A DNA stretch of 51,624 nt from Vicinamibacterales bacterium (GTDB lineage: Bacteria > Acidobacteriota > Vicinamibacteria > Vicinamibacterales > UBA2999), in contig JAWKHS010000030.1 of assembly GCA_041394705.1 (NCBI GenBank), positions 1 to 51,624 of the forward strand, given 5' to 3'. The translations under genes were made by a program, and so were the position numbers. A model generated the notes under the pieces. That model was not told where the DNA came from and ran no database searches. It saw nothing but the letters and a program-made list of their open reading frames with translations. This document shows, in pieces, positions 25,096-35,380 of this stretch. How positions within the stretch are numbered: the first letter of the stretch is position 1; each line of letters begins with the position of its first letter.

Positions 25096-25716
25096 TCAGT
25101 TCGCGATGTCGCAGCGCGTCCGGACGAGCGTCATCAGGGCCTGTCGCGCGCGGTGCAGGCGGATCTTCACGGCGTTGGGCGTGAGGCCCATCGCCGCCGC
25201 GACCTCCTCGGACGAGAGCTCCTCGACGTCGCGCAGGACGTAGACCTGCCGGTAGGTGTCCGGCAGCTCGTTCACGCACTGCCGCAGGAGGCCGAGCATC
25301 TGCCGCTGCTCCAGCGTCCGCTCGGGGCAGGCGTCCTCGCCCGCGGAGATGATGCGGTGGCCGTCGGCGTGGAACGCCGGCAGCAGGTCGTCGATGCCCG
25401 TTTCCGGCTTCCGACGGCGGGTGCGCAGGCGCATGAGCGCGGCGTTCACCACGATGCGGTGCAGCCAGGTCCCGATCTGCGCGCCGCCCTCGAAGCGGTT
25501 CACGGCCTTGAACGCCGAGAGCATCGCCTCCTGCACCGCGTCGCGCGCGTCCTCGTCGTTGACGAGGAGCCGTCGCGCCGTGGCCAGCATCCGGGCGCCG
25601 TAGCGGCGGAACACCTGTTCGAACGCCAGGTCGTCTCCGCGGCGCATCCCGTCGAGGATCGCGCCTTCGTCCCACGCCGAGGTCTGTTCGGTCCGGTCGG
25701 TCTGCTGGTCGGTCAT
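25096..25716 (-). CDS. RpoE-like ECF sigma factor (no adjacent anti-sigma gene)
   Basis: 206 residues from ATG 25716, preceded by GAGGAAGG. Region 2: EQVFRRYGARMLATARRLLVNDEDARDAVQEAMLSAFKAVNRFEGGAQIGTWLHRIVVNAALMRLRTRRRKPE; region 4: LPDTYRQVYVLRDVEELSSEEVAAAMGLTPNAVKIRLHRARQALMTLV. It is closely similar to the sigma factor at 28255 (shared WLHRIVVN-ALMRLRTR and NAVKIRLHRARQAL), so the two are paralogs. Unlike that one, it has no anti-sigma gene at its 3' end. It is divergent from the CadC-like regulator. Confidence 0.9.
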   Translation of the reverse strand: MTDQQTDRTEQTSAWDEGAILDGMRRGDDLAFEQVFRRYGARMLATARRLLVNDEDARDAVQEAMLSAFKAVNRFEGGAQIGTWLHRIVVNAALMRLRTRRRKPETGIDDLLPAFHADGHRIISAGEDACPERTLEQRQMLGLLRQCVNELPDTYRQVYVLRDVEELSSEEVAAAMGLTPNAVKIRLHRARQALMTLVRTRCDIAN

Positions 25717-25902
25717 CCCTTCCTCCAGGTCGCGGCGTTCGACGCCGGAAGGGACGGGTGGGGGTACGGAAAACAGGTGACACGAGGCGCACATGTCGGT
25801 CGCCTGGACCTCATTTGACAAACGCCGCCAGGTCAACGACTTGCGCGGTCGCGTCATTCGCGGCGAAACCGCCGGCCGCGGCCCGGCATCTCATCGCCAC
25901 CC

Positions 25903-27846
25903 ATGAGCAGCGGCGACGGCCCGGCGAAGGGCTACCGCTTCGGCGTCTTCGAAGTGGAATGGGCCTCGGCGTCCCTGCGCCGGGAGGGCACCCTCGTGCG
26001 GCTCCGGGGGAAGCCGTTCGACATCCTGGTGCACCTGCTCGAACGTCCCGGCGATCTCGTGACGCGAGAGGCCCTCCGCCACGCGTTGTGGGGCACCGAC
26101 ACCTTCGTGGACTTCGACCATGGCCTGAACGCGGCCGTGAACCGGCTCCGGGACGCCCTCGGCGACCGGGCCGAGAACCCCCGCTTCATCCAGACCGTGC
26201 CCCGAAAGGGCTATCGCTTCATCGCGCCGGTGCAGCGGGTCACGAGTGTCGAGCCGAGTCTTCCGGTCGTTGGCATGGCCGACCCTCCAGGCGCCGACGC
26301 GCCGACGGGGGGGGCGGCCGCGGTTCGTCCGGCGCCCGCGCGCTTGCCTGGGCTCGCGGCGGGACCGCGCCGCTGGGCCCTCGCCGCGGTGGCCACTCTG
26401 CTGGTCCTGGCCGCCGCGGTCGGCGCGATCACGTCACAGCGGCCCGCCCGGGCCCGCCCCATGCTGGCGGTGCTGCCGTTCCAGAATCTCAGTGGCTCGT
26501 CCGATCAGGACTACTTCAGCGACGGCTTCACTGACGAGCTCATCGCCCAATTGGGGGCGCTGAATCCGGAGGCGCTCGGCGTGATCTCGCGCACCACCGT
26601 GTCGCGCTACCGCGAAGCGCGCCCGAGCGCCCAGGACATCGGCCGCGCCCTGGACGTGGAGTACATCCTCGAGGGCGCGATCCGCCGGAGCGGGAATCGG
26701 GTGCGGATCACGGCGCAGCTCATCGACGCCCAGAGCCAGTCGCAGCTCTGGTCCGAGGTGTACGAGCACGACGTTCCGGACGTGCTGTTGACCCAGCGCG
26801 ACGTGGCCATGCGCGTGGCCGACGCCCTGACGATGAAGGTGCTGCGCGTGGCCGCCGTGGGCCGGATGGCGTCCCCGGAGGCCTACGACGACTTGCTGCG
26901 CGGCAAGGCCCAGCGCCTGATTGCCACCGAGGCGTCCCTGGCGCGCGCGCGTGAGTACTTCGAGCACGCGCTCAGCCTGCATCCCGGGTACGCGCAGGCC
27001 CATGCCGGCCTGGCCGACGTGTACCACGTGCTCGGGGGGCCGGGCTGGGAGCTGGCGCGTCCGCGCGACGTGCTGCCGCAGGCCCTGGCTTCGGCCGAGC
27101 GCGCCATCGCCCTCGACCCGCGGCTGCCCGACGGCTACGCCGTCCGCGGCATGGTCCGCCTGTGGCTGGACGGCGACGTGGCCGGCGCGGAGGAGGATCT
27201 CCGGCGCGCGATCGCCCTGAACGCCAGCTACGCGCTGGCGCACCAGTACCTGTCGACGGTGCTCGTCGTCAGCGGCCGTCCCGACGAGGCGGTGGCCGCA
27301 GCCGGACGCGCCCTGGCGCTCGATCCGCTGTCGCCGTCCTCGGGGACGACGCTCGGCTACCGCCTCTACTACGCCGGGCGCTATGCCGACGCCGTGCGCG
27401 AGTTCGATCGTGCGTTGGAAGGCACGCCGGACTACGTGTCGGCCTGGATCGGCAAGGCCCAGGCGCTGCGGGCCCTGGGACGGCGGGCCGAGTCGCGCGC
27501 CGCGCTGGAGCGCGCCGTCACGCGGGCGGGCGGCCGCAGCTACGTCCGCGCGTCGCTGGCCTACGCGCTCGCCGTGGACGGGGATCGGGACGGCGCCCGC
27601 TCGATCCTGCGCGAGCTGGAGTCGCTGTCGGCTTCCCATTACGTCTCGCCCTACGACTTCGCGCTCGTGTCGGCCGGCCTCGGCGACGCCGAAGGCGTGC
27701 GGCGCCAGCTGGCGCGGCTCATCGACGACGGTTCCGGCTGGGCCGTGTTCGTGCCGATCGAACGGGAACTGGCGCCCTACGCGCGGACCTTCGAGAGCCT
27801 CCGCGCGGCCGCGGCGCCGTCCGCCTCGCGCTCCACCGGCCACTAG
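25903..27846 (+). CDS. CadC/ToxR-like winged-helix membrane regulator with TPR domain
   Basis: 647 residues. An OmpR-type winged helix occupies residues 10-105 (VRLRGKPFDILVHLLERPGDLVTREALRHALWG, then HGLNAAVNRLRDALGDRAENPRFIQTVPRKGYRF). A single TM helix lies near 162-182. After it comes a TolB-like/adenylyl-cyclase-associated domain (MLAVLPFQNLSGSSDQDYFSDGFTDELIAQL, to about residue 320), then TPR repeats to the end. This one-component architecture couples an outer sensor to DNA binding at the membrane. The DNA target is not visible; the divergent sigma gene is the nearest candidate. Confidence 0.88.
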   Translation: MSSGDGPAKGYRFGVFEVEWASASLRREGTLVRLRGKPFDILVHLLERPGDLVTREALRHALWGTDTFVDFDHGLNAAVNRLRDALGDRAENPRFIQTVPRKGYRFIAPVQRVTSVEPSLPVVGMADPPGADAPTGGAAAVRPAPARLPGLAAGPRRWALAAVATLLVLAAAVGAITSQRPARARPMLAVLPFQNLSGSSDQDYFSDGFTDELIAQLGALNPEALGVISRTTVSRYREARPSAQDIGRALDVEYILEGAIRRSGNRVRITAQLIDAQSQSQLWSEVYEHDVPDVLLTQRDVAMRVADALTMKVLRVAAVGRMASPEAYDDLLRGKAQRLIATEASLARAREYFEHALSLHPGYAQAHAGLADVYHVLGGPGWELARPRDVLPQALASAERAIALDPRLPDGYAVRGMVRLWLDGDVAGAEEDLRRAIALNASYALAHQYLSTVLVVSGRPDEAVAAAGRALALDPLSPSSGTTLGYRLYYAGRYADAVREFDRALEGTPDYVSAWIGKAQALRALGRRAESRAALERAVTRAGGRSYVRASLAYALAVDGDRDGARSILRELESLSASHYVSPYDFALVSAGLGDAEGVRRQLARLIDDGSGWAVFVPIERELAPYARTFESLRAAAAPSASRSTGH

Positions 27847-28009
27847 CTCCGCCCTGCCCCCGGCCGCGCCCCACCCACGGCTGCCCCGCTCGCACGGACG
27901 CACCCGTGCCCCTGCCCGGCCTCGTCACGCGTGCGGGACCGAGTCGAGCGGGAGGACCCCGGAGAGGGGCGTACCCGGAAGTGTCGGCGTGGCGGATTTG
28001 GGCGCCGGG

Positions 28010-28258
28010 CTACAGCGGGCGCGAGCGTCGGCTGTCGAGGATGGCGGTGACGAGCTCCTCGGGGACGTCGTCGGGCACGTCGCCCGCGTCGTCGGCGTAG
28101 GCGGCCTTCCCGGCCGCGATGGTCGCGCGGTACTGGCGCAGGTAGCGCTCACACGCGGGACAGCGCGACAGGTGGCGCTCGAACGGCGACTGAACGTCGG
28201 CGGGGAGCTCCCCGTCGAGGTAGTTCATGATGAAGTCGATGAACTCGCGGCACGTCAC
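28010..28258 (-). CDS. Zinc-finger anti-sigma factor, short soluble form
   Basis: 82 residues starting at GTG 28258, overlapping the sigma gene's stop as GTGA. The ZAS motif is complete: C3 (MTCREF), H29, C33 and C36 (HLSRCPACERYL). There is no TM helix; the C-terminal part is acidic (DDAGDVPDDVPEELV). Soluble ZAS proteins of this size often respond to redox state through their zinc cysteines, which is possible but not shown here. It is convergent with the CadC-like gene. Confidence 0.85.
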   Translation of the reverse strand: MTCREFIDFIMNYLDGELPADVQSPFERHLSRCPACERYLRQYRATIAAGKAAYADDAGDVPDDVPEELVTAILDSRRSRPL

Positions 28259-28893
28259 GGCTCGGACCTCTGCGCCTGGCCCTGGGCCGGCGGACGGAAG
28301 CGCTCGTCCAGGAGCGCGCGCAACGCCTGTCTGGCGCGATGCAGTCGGATCTTCACGGCGTTCTCACTGATGCCGAGGACGTCGGCCGCCTCGGACGTCG
28401 GCATCTCTTCGATGTCGCGGAGCAGCAGGACGGTACGGTAGTTCTCGGGAAGTTTGTCGATTTGCGCACGGACGTACGCCCGGATCTCGTCCCGCTCCAG
28501 GGCCACGTCGATGCCCTCGCGCCACTCCACCGGTTCGATCGCCTGGTGGCCGTCCTCGCGGTAGGACGGCAGGAGGGACTCCAGGGGCTCCTCGGGCCGG
28601 CGCTTGCGCGTCCGGAGCCGCATGAGGGCGGTGTTGACCACGATGCGATGGAGCCACGTGGAGAGCCTGGCCTCGCCGGCGAAGCGATCCAGGGCGCGGA
28701 ACGCCGAGGTGTAGGCGTCCTGCAGGGTGTCGCGGGCGTCCTCGTCGCTGCCGACGATTCGCCGGGCGACGGCGAGCAGCCGGGGCATGGTGGCCCGGAC
28801 CAGCTCGTCGAACGCGGAGTCGTCCCCGGCGCGCAGGCGGCCCAGCAGCTGCGCCTCGGCCGCGGGACCAGCCTCACTCTCCGGGACGTCCAT
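28255..28893 (-). CDS. RpoE-like ECF sigma factor
   Basis: 212 residues. Region 2: FDELVRATMPRLLAVARRIVGSDEDARDTLQDAYTSAFRALDRF, then WLHRIVVNTALMRLRTRKRRPE; region 4: LPENYRTVLLLRDIEEMPTSEAADVLGISENAVKIRLHRARQALRALL. The downstream overlapping ZAS gene is its likely anti-sigma factor. It lies 16 bp behind the glycoside hydrolase gene; an extended -10 box between the genes could give it its own, almost leaderless transcript. It is a paralog of the sigma factor at 25096. Confidence 0.92.
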   Translation of the reverse strand: MDVPESEAGPAAEAQLLGRLRAGDDSAFDELVRATMPRLLAVARRIVGSDEDARDTLQDAYTSAFRALDRFAGEARLSTWLHRIVVNTALMRLRTRKRRPEEPLESLLPSYREDGHQAIEPVEWREGIDVALERDEIRAYVRAQIDKLPENYRTVLLLRDIEEMPTSEAADVLGISENAVKIRLHRARQALRALLDERFRPPAQGQAQRSEP

Positions 28894-28903
28894 CGAGCGC
28901 GGG

Positions 28904-28909
28904 AGTGTA
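28904..28909 (-). promoter_or_regulatory. Candidate extended -10 box of the sigma/anti-sigma pair
   Basis: On the minus strand TGA-TACACT ends 10 nt before ATG 28893. The TGA of the extended element is the stop codon of the upstream glycoside hydrolase (28910-28912). Same hexamer and same distance as at the TPR-CHAT gene. Confidence 0.35.
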
Positions 28910-31597
<2,688 letters not shown>

Positions 31598-31678
31598 GGC
31601 GTTCTGATGCCGGCCGAGGGTCGCCGTGTCCGGTAACCGGGGCCGTCCTCTCGTCATCCTAGCGCCAGGAGAACGGAC

Positions 31679-32197
31679 ATGAGGACGGGACTGCTGGTGG
31701 TGGGAATGTGGCTCGGCGTCGCCGCCGGGGGATGGGCGCAGGGGCCGCCGGCCGCGCCCGTCAACGTCGACGCCGACGGGGTGACCCTGCACGGCTACGA
31801 CGCCGTCGCCTACTTCACGGACGGCAAGGCGGTGCCCGGGTCGCCCGTCCACGAATACGTGTGGCAGGGCGCGCGGTGGCGCTTCGCCAGCACCGCCCAC
31901 AAGGACGCCTTCGCCGCGGCGCCCGAGCGTTACGCCCCGCAGTTCGGCGGCTACTGCGCCTGGGCCGTGAGCCGCAACTACGTCGCAGACATCGACCCGG
32001 AGGCGTTCGCCGTCGTGGACGGCAGGCTCTACGTCAACTACTCGCGGCTCGTGCAGGCGCGGTGGCGCCTCGACCGCGACGCGAACATCGCCAAGGGCGC
32101 GACGCACTGGCCGGGCCTGCTCGAGCAGGCGAGGGCGATGACGGCCGCGCCGGGATCGGCGGCCGGCAGGCCGGCGGGGAAGAAGGGAGGACGGTGA
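31679..32197 (+). CDS. Exported YHS-domain protein
   Basis: 172 residues; CAGGAG precedes ATG 31679. Signal peptide to about residue 20 (GVAAGGWAQ). The YHS-type core follows: VTLHGYDAVAYFTDGKAVPGSPVHEYVWQGARWRFASTAHKDAFAAAPERYAPQFGGYCAWAVS, with a single Cys. Such proteins are linked to metal handling, though the family is not well characterised. The TGA stop shares bases with the ATG of the DoxX-like gene (TGATG), so a five-gene chain starts here. Confidence 0.85.
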   Translation: MRTGLLVVGMWLGVAAGGWAQGPPAAPVNVDADGVTLHGYDAVAYFTDGKAVPGSPVHEYVWQGARWRFASTAHKDAFAAAPERYAPQFGGYCAWAVSRNYVADIDPEAFAVVDGRLYVNYSRLVQARWRLDRDANIAKGATHWPGLLEQARAMTAAPGSAAGRPAGKKGGR

Positions 32198-32565
32198 TGC
32201 GTGCGCTGGACTGGATCGTGCGAATCGTGGCGGCGGTGGTGCTGCTGCAGACCCTGTACTTCAAGTTCACGGGCGCCCCGGAGTCCGTCTACATCTTCTC
32301 CACGCTCGGCGCCGAGCCCTGGGGCCGGATCGGCAGCGGCGTGCTGGAACTCGTGGCCGCGGGCCTGCTCCTGTATCCGGCCACGGCCGCGCTCGGCGGG
32401 CTCCTGGCCGTCGGCCTGATGGTGGGCGCCATCGGCAGCCACCTGACCAGGCTCGGTATCGAGATCCAGGGCGACGGCGGATTGCTCTTCGGCCTCGCGT
32501 GGGTGGTTTTCCTGTGCGGTGCCGCGACCGTGCTCGTGCACCGCACGTCGCTGAGGTGGTCATGA
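32197..32565 (+). CDS. DoxX-like four-TM membrane protein
   Basis: 122 residues from ATG 32197. Four hydrophobic helices (about 5-24, 45-65, 68-88, 94-115), with a KFTG motif after helix 1 as in DoxX/DoxD-like proteins. The family is linked to redox and oxidative stress in some bacteria but has no single function. It is coupled to the YHS gene by TGATG and to the DinB gene by ATGA. Confidence 0.78.
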   Translation: MRALDWIVRIVAAVVLLQTLYFKFTGAPESVYIFSTLGAEPWGRIGSGVLELVAAGLLLYPATAALGGLLAVGLMVGAIGSHLTRLGIEIQGDGGLLFGLAWVVFLCGAATVLVHRTSLRWS

Positions 32566-33068
32566 CCGCCTTCGACGTGCTCGCCGGCGCCCTCGAGGAC
32601 CTGGCGCGAGCGGTGCGCCCGCTGACGCGGACCGAGTACACCCACCGCGACCGCGCGACCAGCGGCAGCATCGGCGCTCACGTGCGCCACTGCCTGGATC
32701 ACGTCGAGGCGCTGGAGCGCGCGCTGGTCCGCGGGGTGTGCTGCTACGACGACCGCGTGCGCGGCACGGCGACCGAGGACGATCCGGCCGTGGCGTGCGC
32801 GCGCCTGGCGGCCTGCCGGATGCGGCTGTCGGGGCTGGACGCGGAGCTGCTCCAGACGCCGCTCACGCTCTCGGCCGTCATCGACGACCGCGGCACGACC
32901 GTCCGGGCGCTGACGACCGTCGGGCGCGAGCTGGCGTTCGTCATCAGCCACACGATTCACCACGCCGCGCTCATCGCCGTGCTGCTCGAGGACTTCGGGC
33001 GCGAGCGGCCCGAGCGTTTCGGGCTGGCGCCGACGACGCCGGCGCTGGAGCCCGTATGTGCACGGTGA
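32562..33068 (+). CDS. DinB/YfiT-like metal-binding protein
   Basis: 168 residues from ATG 32562. Four-helix DinB fold is suggested by two His clusters: HVRHCLDHVE (near 39-46) and SHTIHHAALIAVLLED (near 128-133), the usual three-His metal site. Some members are thiol S-transferases (bacillithiol or mycothiol type), others are of unknown role. It overlaps the DoxX gene by 4 bp and the NRDE gene by 13 bp. Confidence 0.8.
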   Translation: MTAFDVLAGALEDLARAVRPLTRTEYTHRDRATSGSIGAHVRHCLDHVEALERALVRGVCCYDDRVRGTATEDDPAVACARLAACRMRLSGLDAELLQTPLTLSAVIDDRGTTVRALTTVGRELAFVISHTIHHAALIAVLLEDFGRERPERFGLAPTTPALEPVCAR

Positions 33069-33844
33069 GCTTCGTCGCCTCCGGCGGCCGGCTCCGTGCG
33101 ATGTGCAATCGCGACGAGCGCCACACCCGGCCGGCGGCCCACCCGCCTCTCGTCACGCGGGCGGGCGGGCTGCTGGCGCTCCTCCCGCTCGACCCCTCCG
33201 GCGGCGGGACGTGGATCGCCGGCACCTCCGCGGGCCTCGTCTTCGCCGTGTTGAACGGCGAGGGCCAGGGCGGGGCTCCCGGGCTGAGCCGCGGCCGCCT
33301 GATTCTCGAGCTCCTGGAGAGCGCGTCGCTCGAGGACGCCGTCGTGCGGGCGCGGCCGCTCTGCCGGCGGGACTGGCCGGCGCACCGGCTGCTCGTCGCC
33401 GACGTGGACCGGGTGCTGGATCTCACGGTGGGGCTGGCCGGCGTGCGCGTGGACGTCCACCCGCTGCACCGGCCCCAGATGTTCACGTCCTCGTCGCTGG
33501 GCGACGCGGTGGCCGGACCGCCCCGCCGCGCGCTCTTCGACGAGACCGTGGTGGCGGCGGCCGATTCCGTGGACGGCCAGGACGCGTTCCACCGCCACCG
33601 CTGGCGCGACCGGCCGCACCTCAGCGTGCACATGCGACGTCACGACGCGGCGACGCTGAGCATCACGACCGTGGACGTGTCGCCTACGACGGTTCGCATG
33701 CGCTACGAGCCGACGACCGAGCTCGTGAGCCAGCCGGCGATGATCGCCATCGACCGCCGCCGGGACGAGGGAGCGCCTGGCATCGTCGCCGGCGCGGCGG
33801 ACTCGTTCCCTACCCGTGCGCAGGCGCTGGCGGTCGCGTCGTGA
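33056..33844 (+). CDS. NRDE-family (TANGO2-like) protein
   Basis: 262 residues. It starts MCTVSF with Cys2, the conserved position of this Ntn-hydrolase-like family, and has the diagnostic NRDER motif (residues 18-22) and GGGTWIAG. TANGO2-like proteins are widespread; in eukaryotes they are linked to lipid and heme homeostasis, and bacterial function is unknown. No signal peptide. It overlaps the DinB gene by 13 bp and the DedA-ATP-grasp gene by 4 bp (GTGA). Confidence 0.88.
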   Translation: MCTVSFVASGGRLRAMCNRDERHTRPAAHPPLVTRAGGLLALLPLDPSGGGTWIAGTSAGLVFAVLNGEGQGGAPGLSRGRLILELLESASLEDAVVRARPLCRRDWPAHRLLVADVDRVLDLTVGLAGVRVDVHPLHRPQMFTSSSLGDAVAGPPRRALFDETVVAAADSVDGQDAFHRHRWRDRPHLSVHMRRHDAATLSITTVDVSPTTVRMRYEPTTELVSQPAMIAIDRRRDEGAPGIVAGAADSFPTRAQALAVAS

Positions 33845-35370
33845 CCGCGTTCTGGCTCGCGGCGTTCACGTTCGTGTCCGAGGACGCGGCGGTGCTGACA
33901 GCGGCGTGGCTCGTGGGGCAGGGCGGACTCTCGGCGACGGCGGCCGTGGCGGCCTGCGCCGCCGGCATCTGGGTCGGGGACCTCGCGCTGTGGGCGTTCG
34001 GCCGCGCGATGGCCAGGACGTCGTGGTGCCGCCGCTGGTGCGCCAGGCGGCTGCCGGTCGTGGCGGGCCGTGCCCTGGCCCTGGCCGTGGACGAACCGGC
34101 GGCGCTCGTGGCCAGCCGCTTCCTGCCGGGCACCCGCCTGCCGCTCTACGTCGCCGCGGGTGCCGTGGGTGCGCACCCCGCCCGGTTCTTCTCCTGGACC
34201 TTGGCTGCCGTGGCCGTGTGGACGCCGCTCCTGGTGCTCGGCGGGTCGCGGTTCTTCATCGGCGGGGTGCTGGTGCTCGCGCTGCTGCGGACGTCGCGCA
34301 CGGACTGGGGACGCCGGTGGTGGCGTCCGGTGGCCGCGCGGGCCCGGCGCTGGGCGATGCCCGAGTTCTGGCCGGCGTGGATCGTCTACGCGCCGCTCGC
34401 GCCGTGGCTCCTGTGGCAGGCCGCGCGCAACGGCGGCGTCGGCTCGCTCGGGGCCGCGAACCCCGGATTCGCGGACGGCGGGTTCGTCGGTGAGTCGAAG
34501 TTCGGGATTCTGCAGACGCTGCCACGCGAATGGACGCTCCCGGCACATCTGGTGCGGGAAGGCGACCTCGACTCGCGCGCCCGCGCGTTCGATGACGCGC
34601 TCGACGAACTCGGGACCGGCTTCCCCGTCATCCTCAAGCCCGACGTGGGACAGCGGGGGACCGGCGTGCGGCGGATCGCGTCGCGGGACGAGGCCATGGC
34701 CTACCTGGCCGCCGACCGGGGTCCCGTGATCGTGCAGGCCTGCCACCCGGGCCCGTTCGAGGCCGGGATCTTCTACTACCGCCGGCCGGACGAGGCGCGC
34801 GGGCGCATCTTCAGCATCACCGACAAGCGCTTCCCGTCGGTCACGGGCGATGGCGTCTCGACGCTCGAAGCACTGCTCTGGGCCCACCCGCGTTTCCGCC
34901 TCCAGGTGCCGCTGTTCCTGAGCCGGCACGACGGCGCGCGTGTGCTCGCCGACGGCGAGCGCCTGCAACTGGTCGCCGCGGGCAATCACTGCCAAGGAGC
35001 GATCTTCCTTGACGGGCCCGAGCTCATCACGCCGGCCCTCGACGCCCGCATCGATCAGATCGCCAGGGCCGTGCCGGGCTTTTTCGTGGGCCGGTTCGAC
35101 GTGCGCTATCGCGATCCGAGGGCCTTCGCGCGCGGCGAGGACCTGGCCATCGTCGAGTTGAACGGCGTCACGTCGGAGTCGACCAACGTCTACGACCCGT
35201 CGTACGGCGCGCTCAATGCCTGGAAGACCCTGGCCCGCCAGTGGCAGATCGTCTTCGAGATCGGGGCCGCCAACCGGGCCCGGGGCGCCTCGCCGGTCGG
35301 CGTCGGCCGCCTGGCGCGGCTGGCGATCGGCTACTGGCGGAGCCGCCCGGCGATGCCGGTGGCGAGCTGA
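33841..35370 (+). CDS. DedA/VTT-like membrane domain fused to an ATP-grasp ligase domain
   Basis: 509 residues from GTG 33841. Residues 1-150 resemble a DedA/SNARE-associated (VTT) membrane domain: re-entrant-like helices, GDLALWAFGR and SRFLPGTRLPLYVAAGAVG (the conserved RFxPGxR segment of DedA proteins). After another hydrophobic stretch (~180-200), residues 230-490 form an ATP-grasp domain: FPVILKPDVGQRGTGVRRI (ATP-binding Lys and Gly-rich loop), PVIVQACHPGPFEAGIFYYR and the Mg-binding AIVELNGVTSE. The product is predicted to be an amide or ester made at the membrane. This joined architecture is unusual, and it is the last gene of a five-gene overlapping chain. Confidence 0.85.
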   Translation: MTAFWLAAFTFVSEDAAVLTAAWLVGQGGLSATAAVAACAAGIWVGDLALWAFGRAMARTSWCRRWCARRLPVVAGRALALAVDEPAALVASRFLPGTRLPLYVAAGAVGAHPARFFSWTLAAVAVWTPLLVLGGSRFFIGGVLVLALLRTSRTDWGRRWWRPVAARARRWAMPEFWPAWIVYAPLAPWLLWQAARNGGVGSLGAANPGFADGGFVGESKFGILQTLPREWTLPAHLVREGDLDSRARAFDDALDELGTGFPVILKPDVGQRGTGVRRIASRDEAMAYLAADRGPVIVQACHPGPFEAGIFYYRRPDEARGRIFSITDKRFPSVTGDGVSTLEALLWAHPRFRLQVPLFLSRHDGARVLADGERLQLVAAGNHCQGAIFLDGPELITPALDARIDQIARAVPGFFVGRFDVRYRDPRAFARGEDLAIVELNGVTSESTNVYDPSYGALNAWKTLARQWQIVFEIGAANRARGASPVGVGRLARLAIGYWRSRPAMPVAS

Positions 35371-35380
35371 GGCGGGCGCC

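Noticed and set aside
25815..25843. TTGACA as a promoter for the CadC-like gene
   Set aside because: The -35 hexamer is perfect, but no acceptable -10 box lies 16-18 bp downstream.
25785..25857. CASCH-like heme motif in an upstream extension of the sigma factor at 25096
   Set aside because: The extension precedes ATG 25716, which has a good GAGGAAGG site; the CxxCH lies in the non-coding divergent spacer and is by chance.
31630..31640. CCGGTAACCGG palindrome between the glycoside hydrolase and YHS genes
   Set aside because: An 11-bp palindrome with one copy only; too short in 70 % GC DNA to call an operator.
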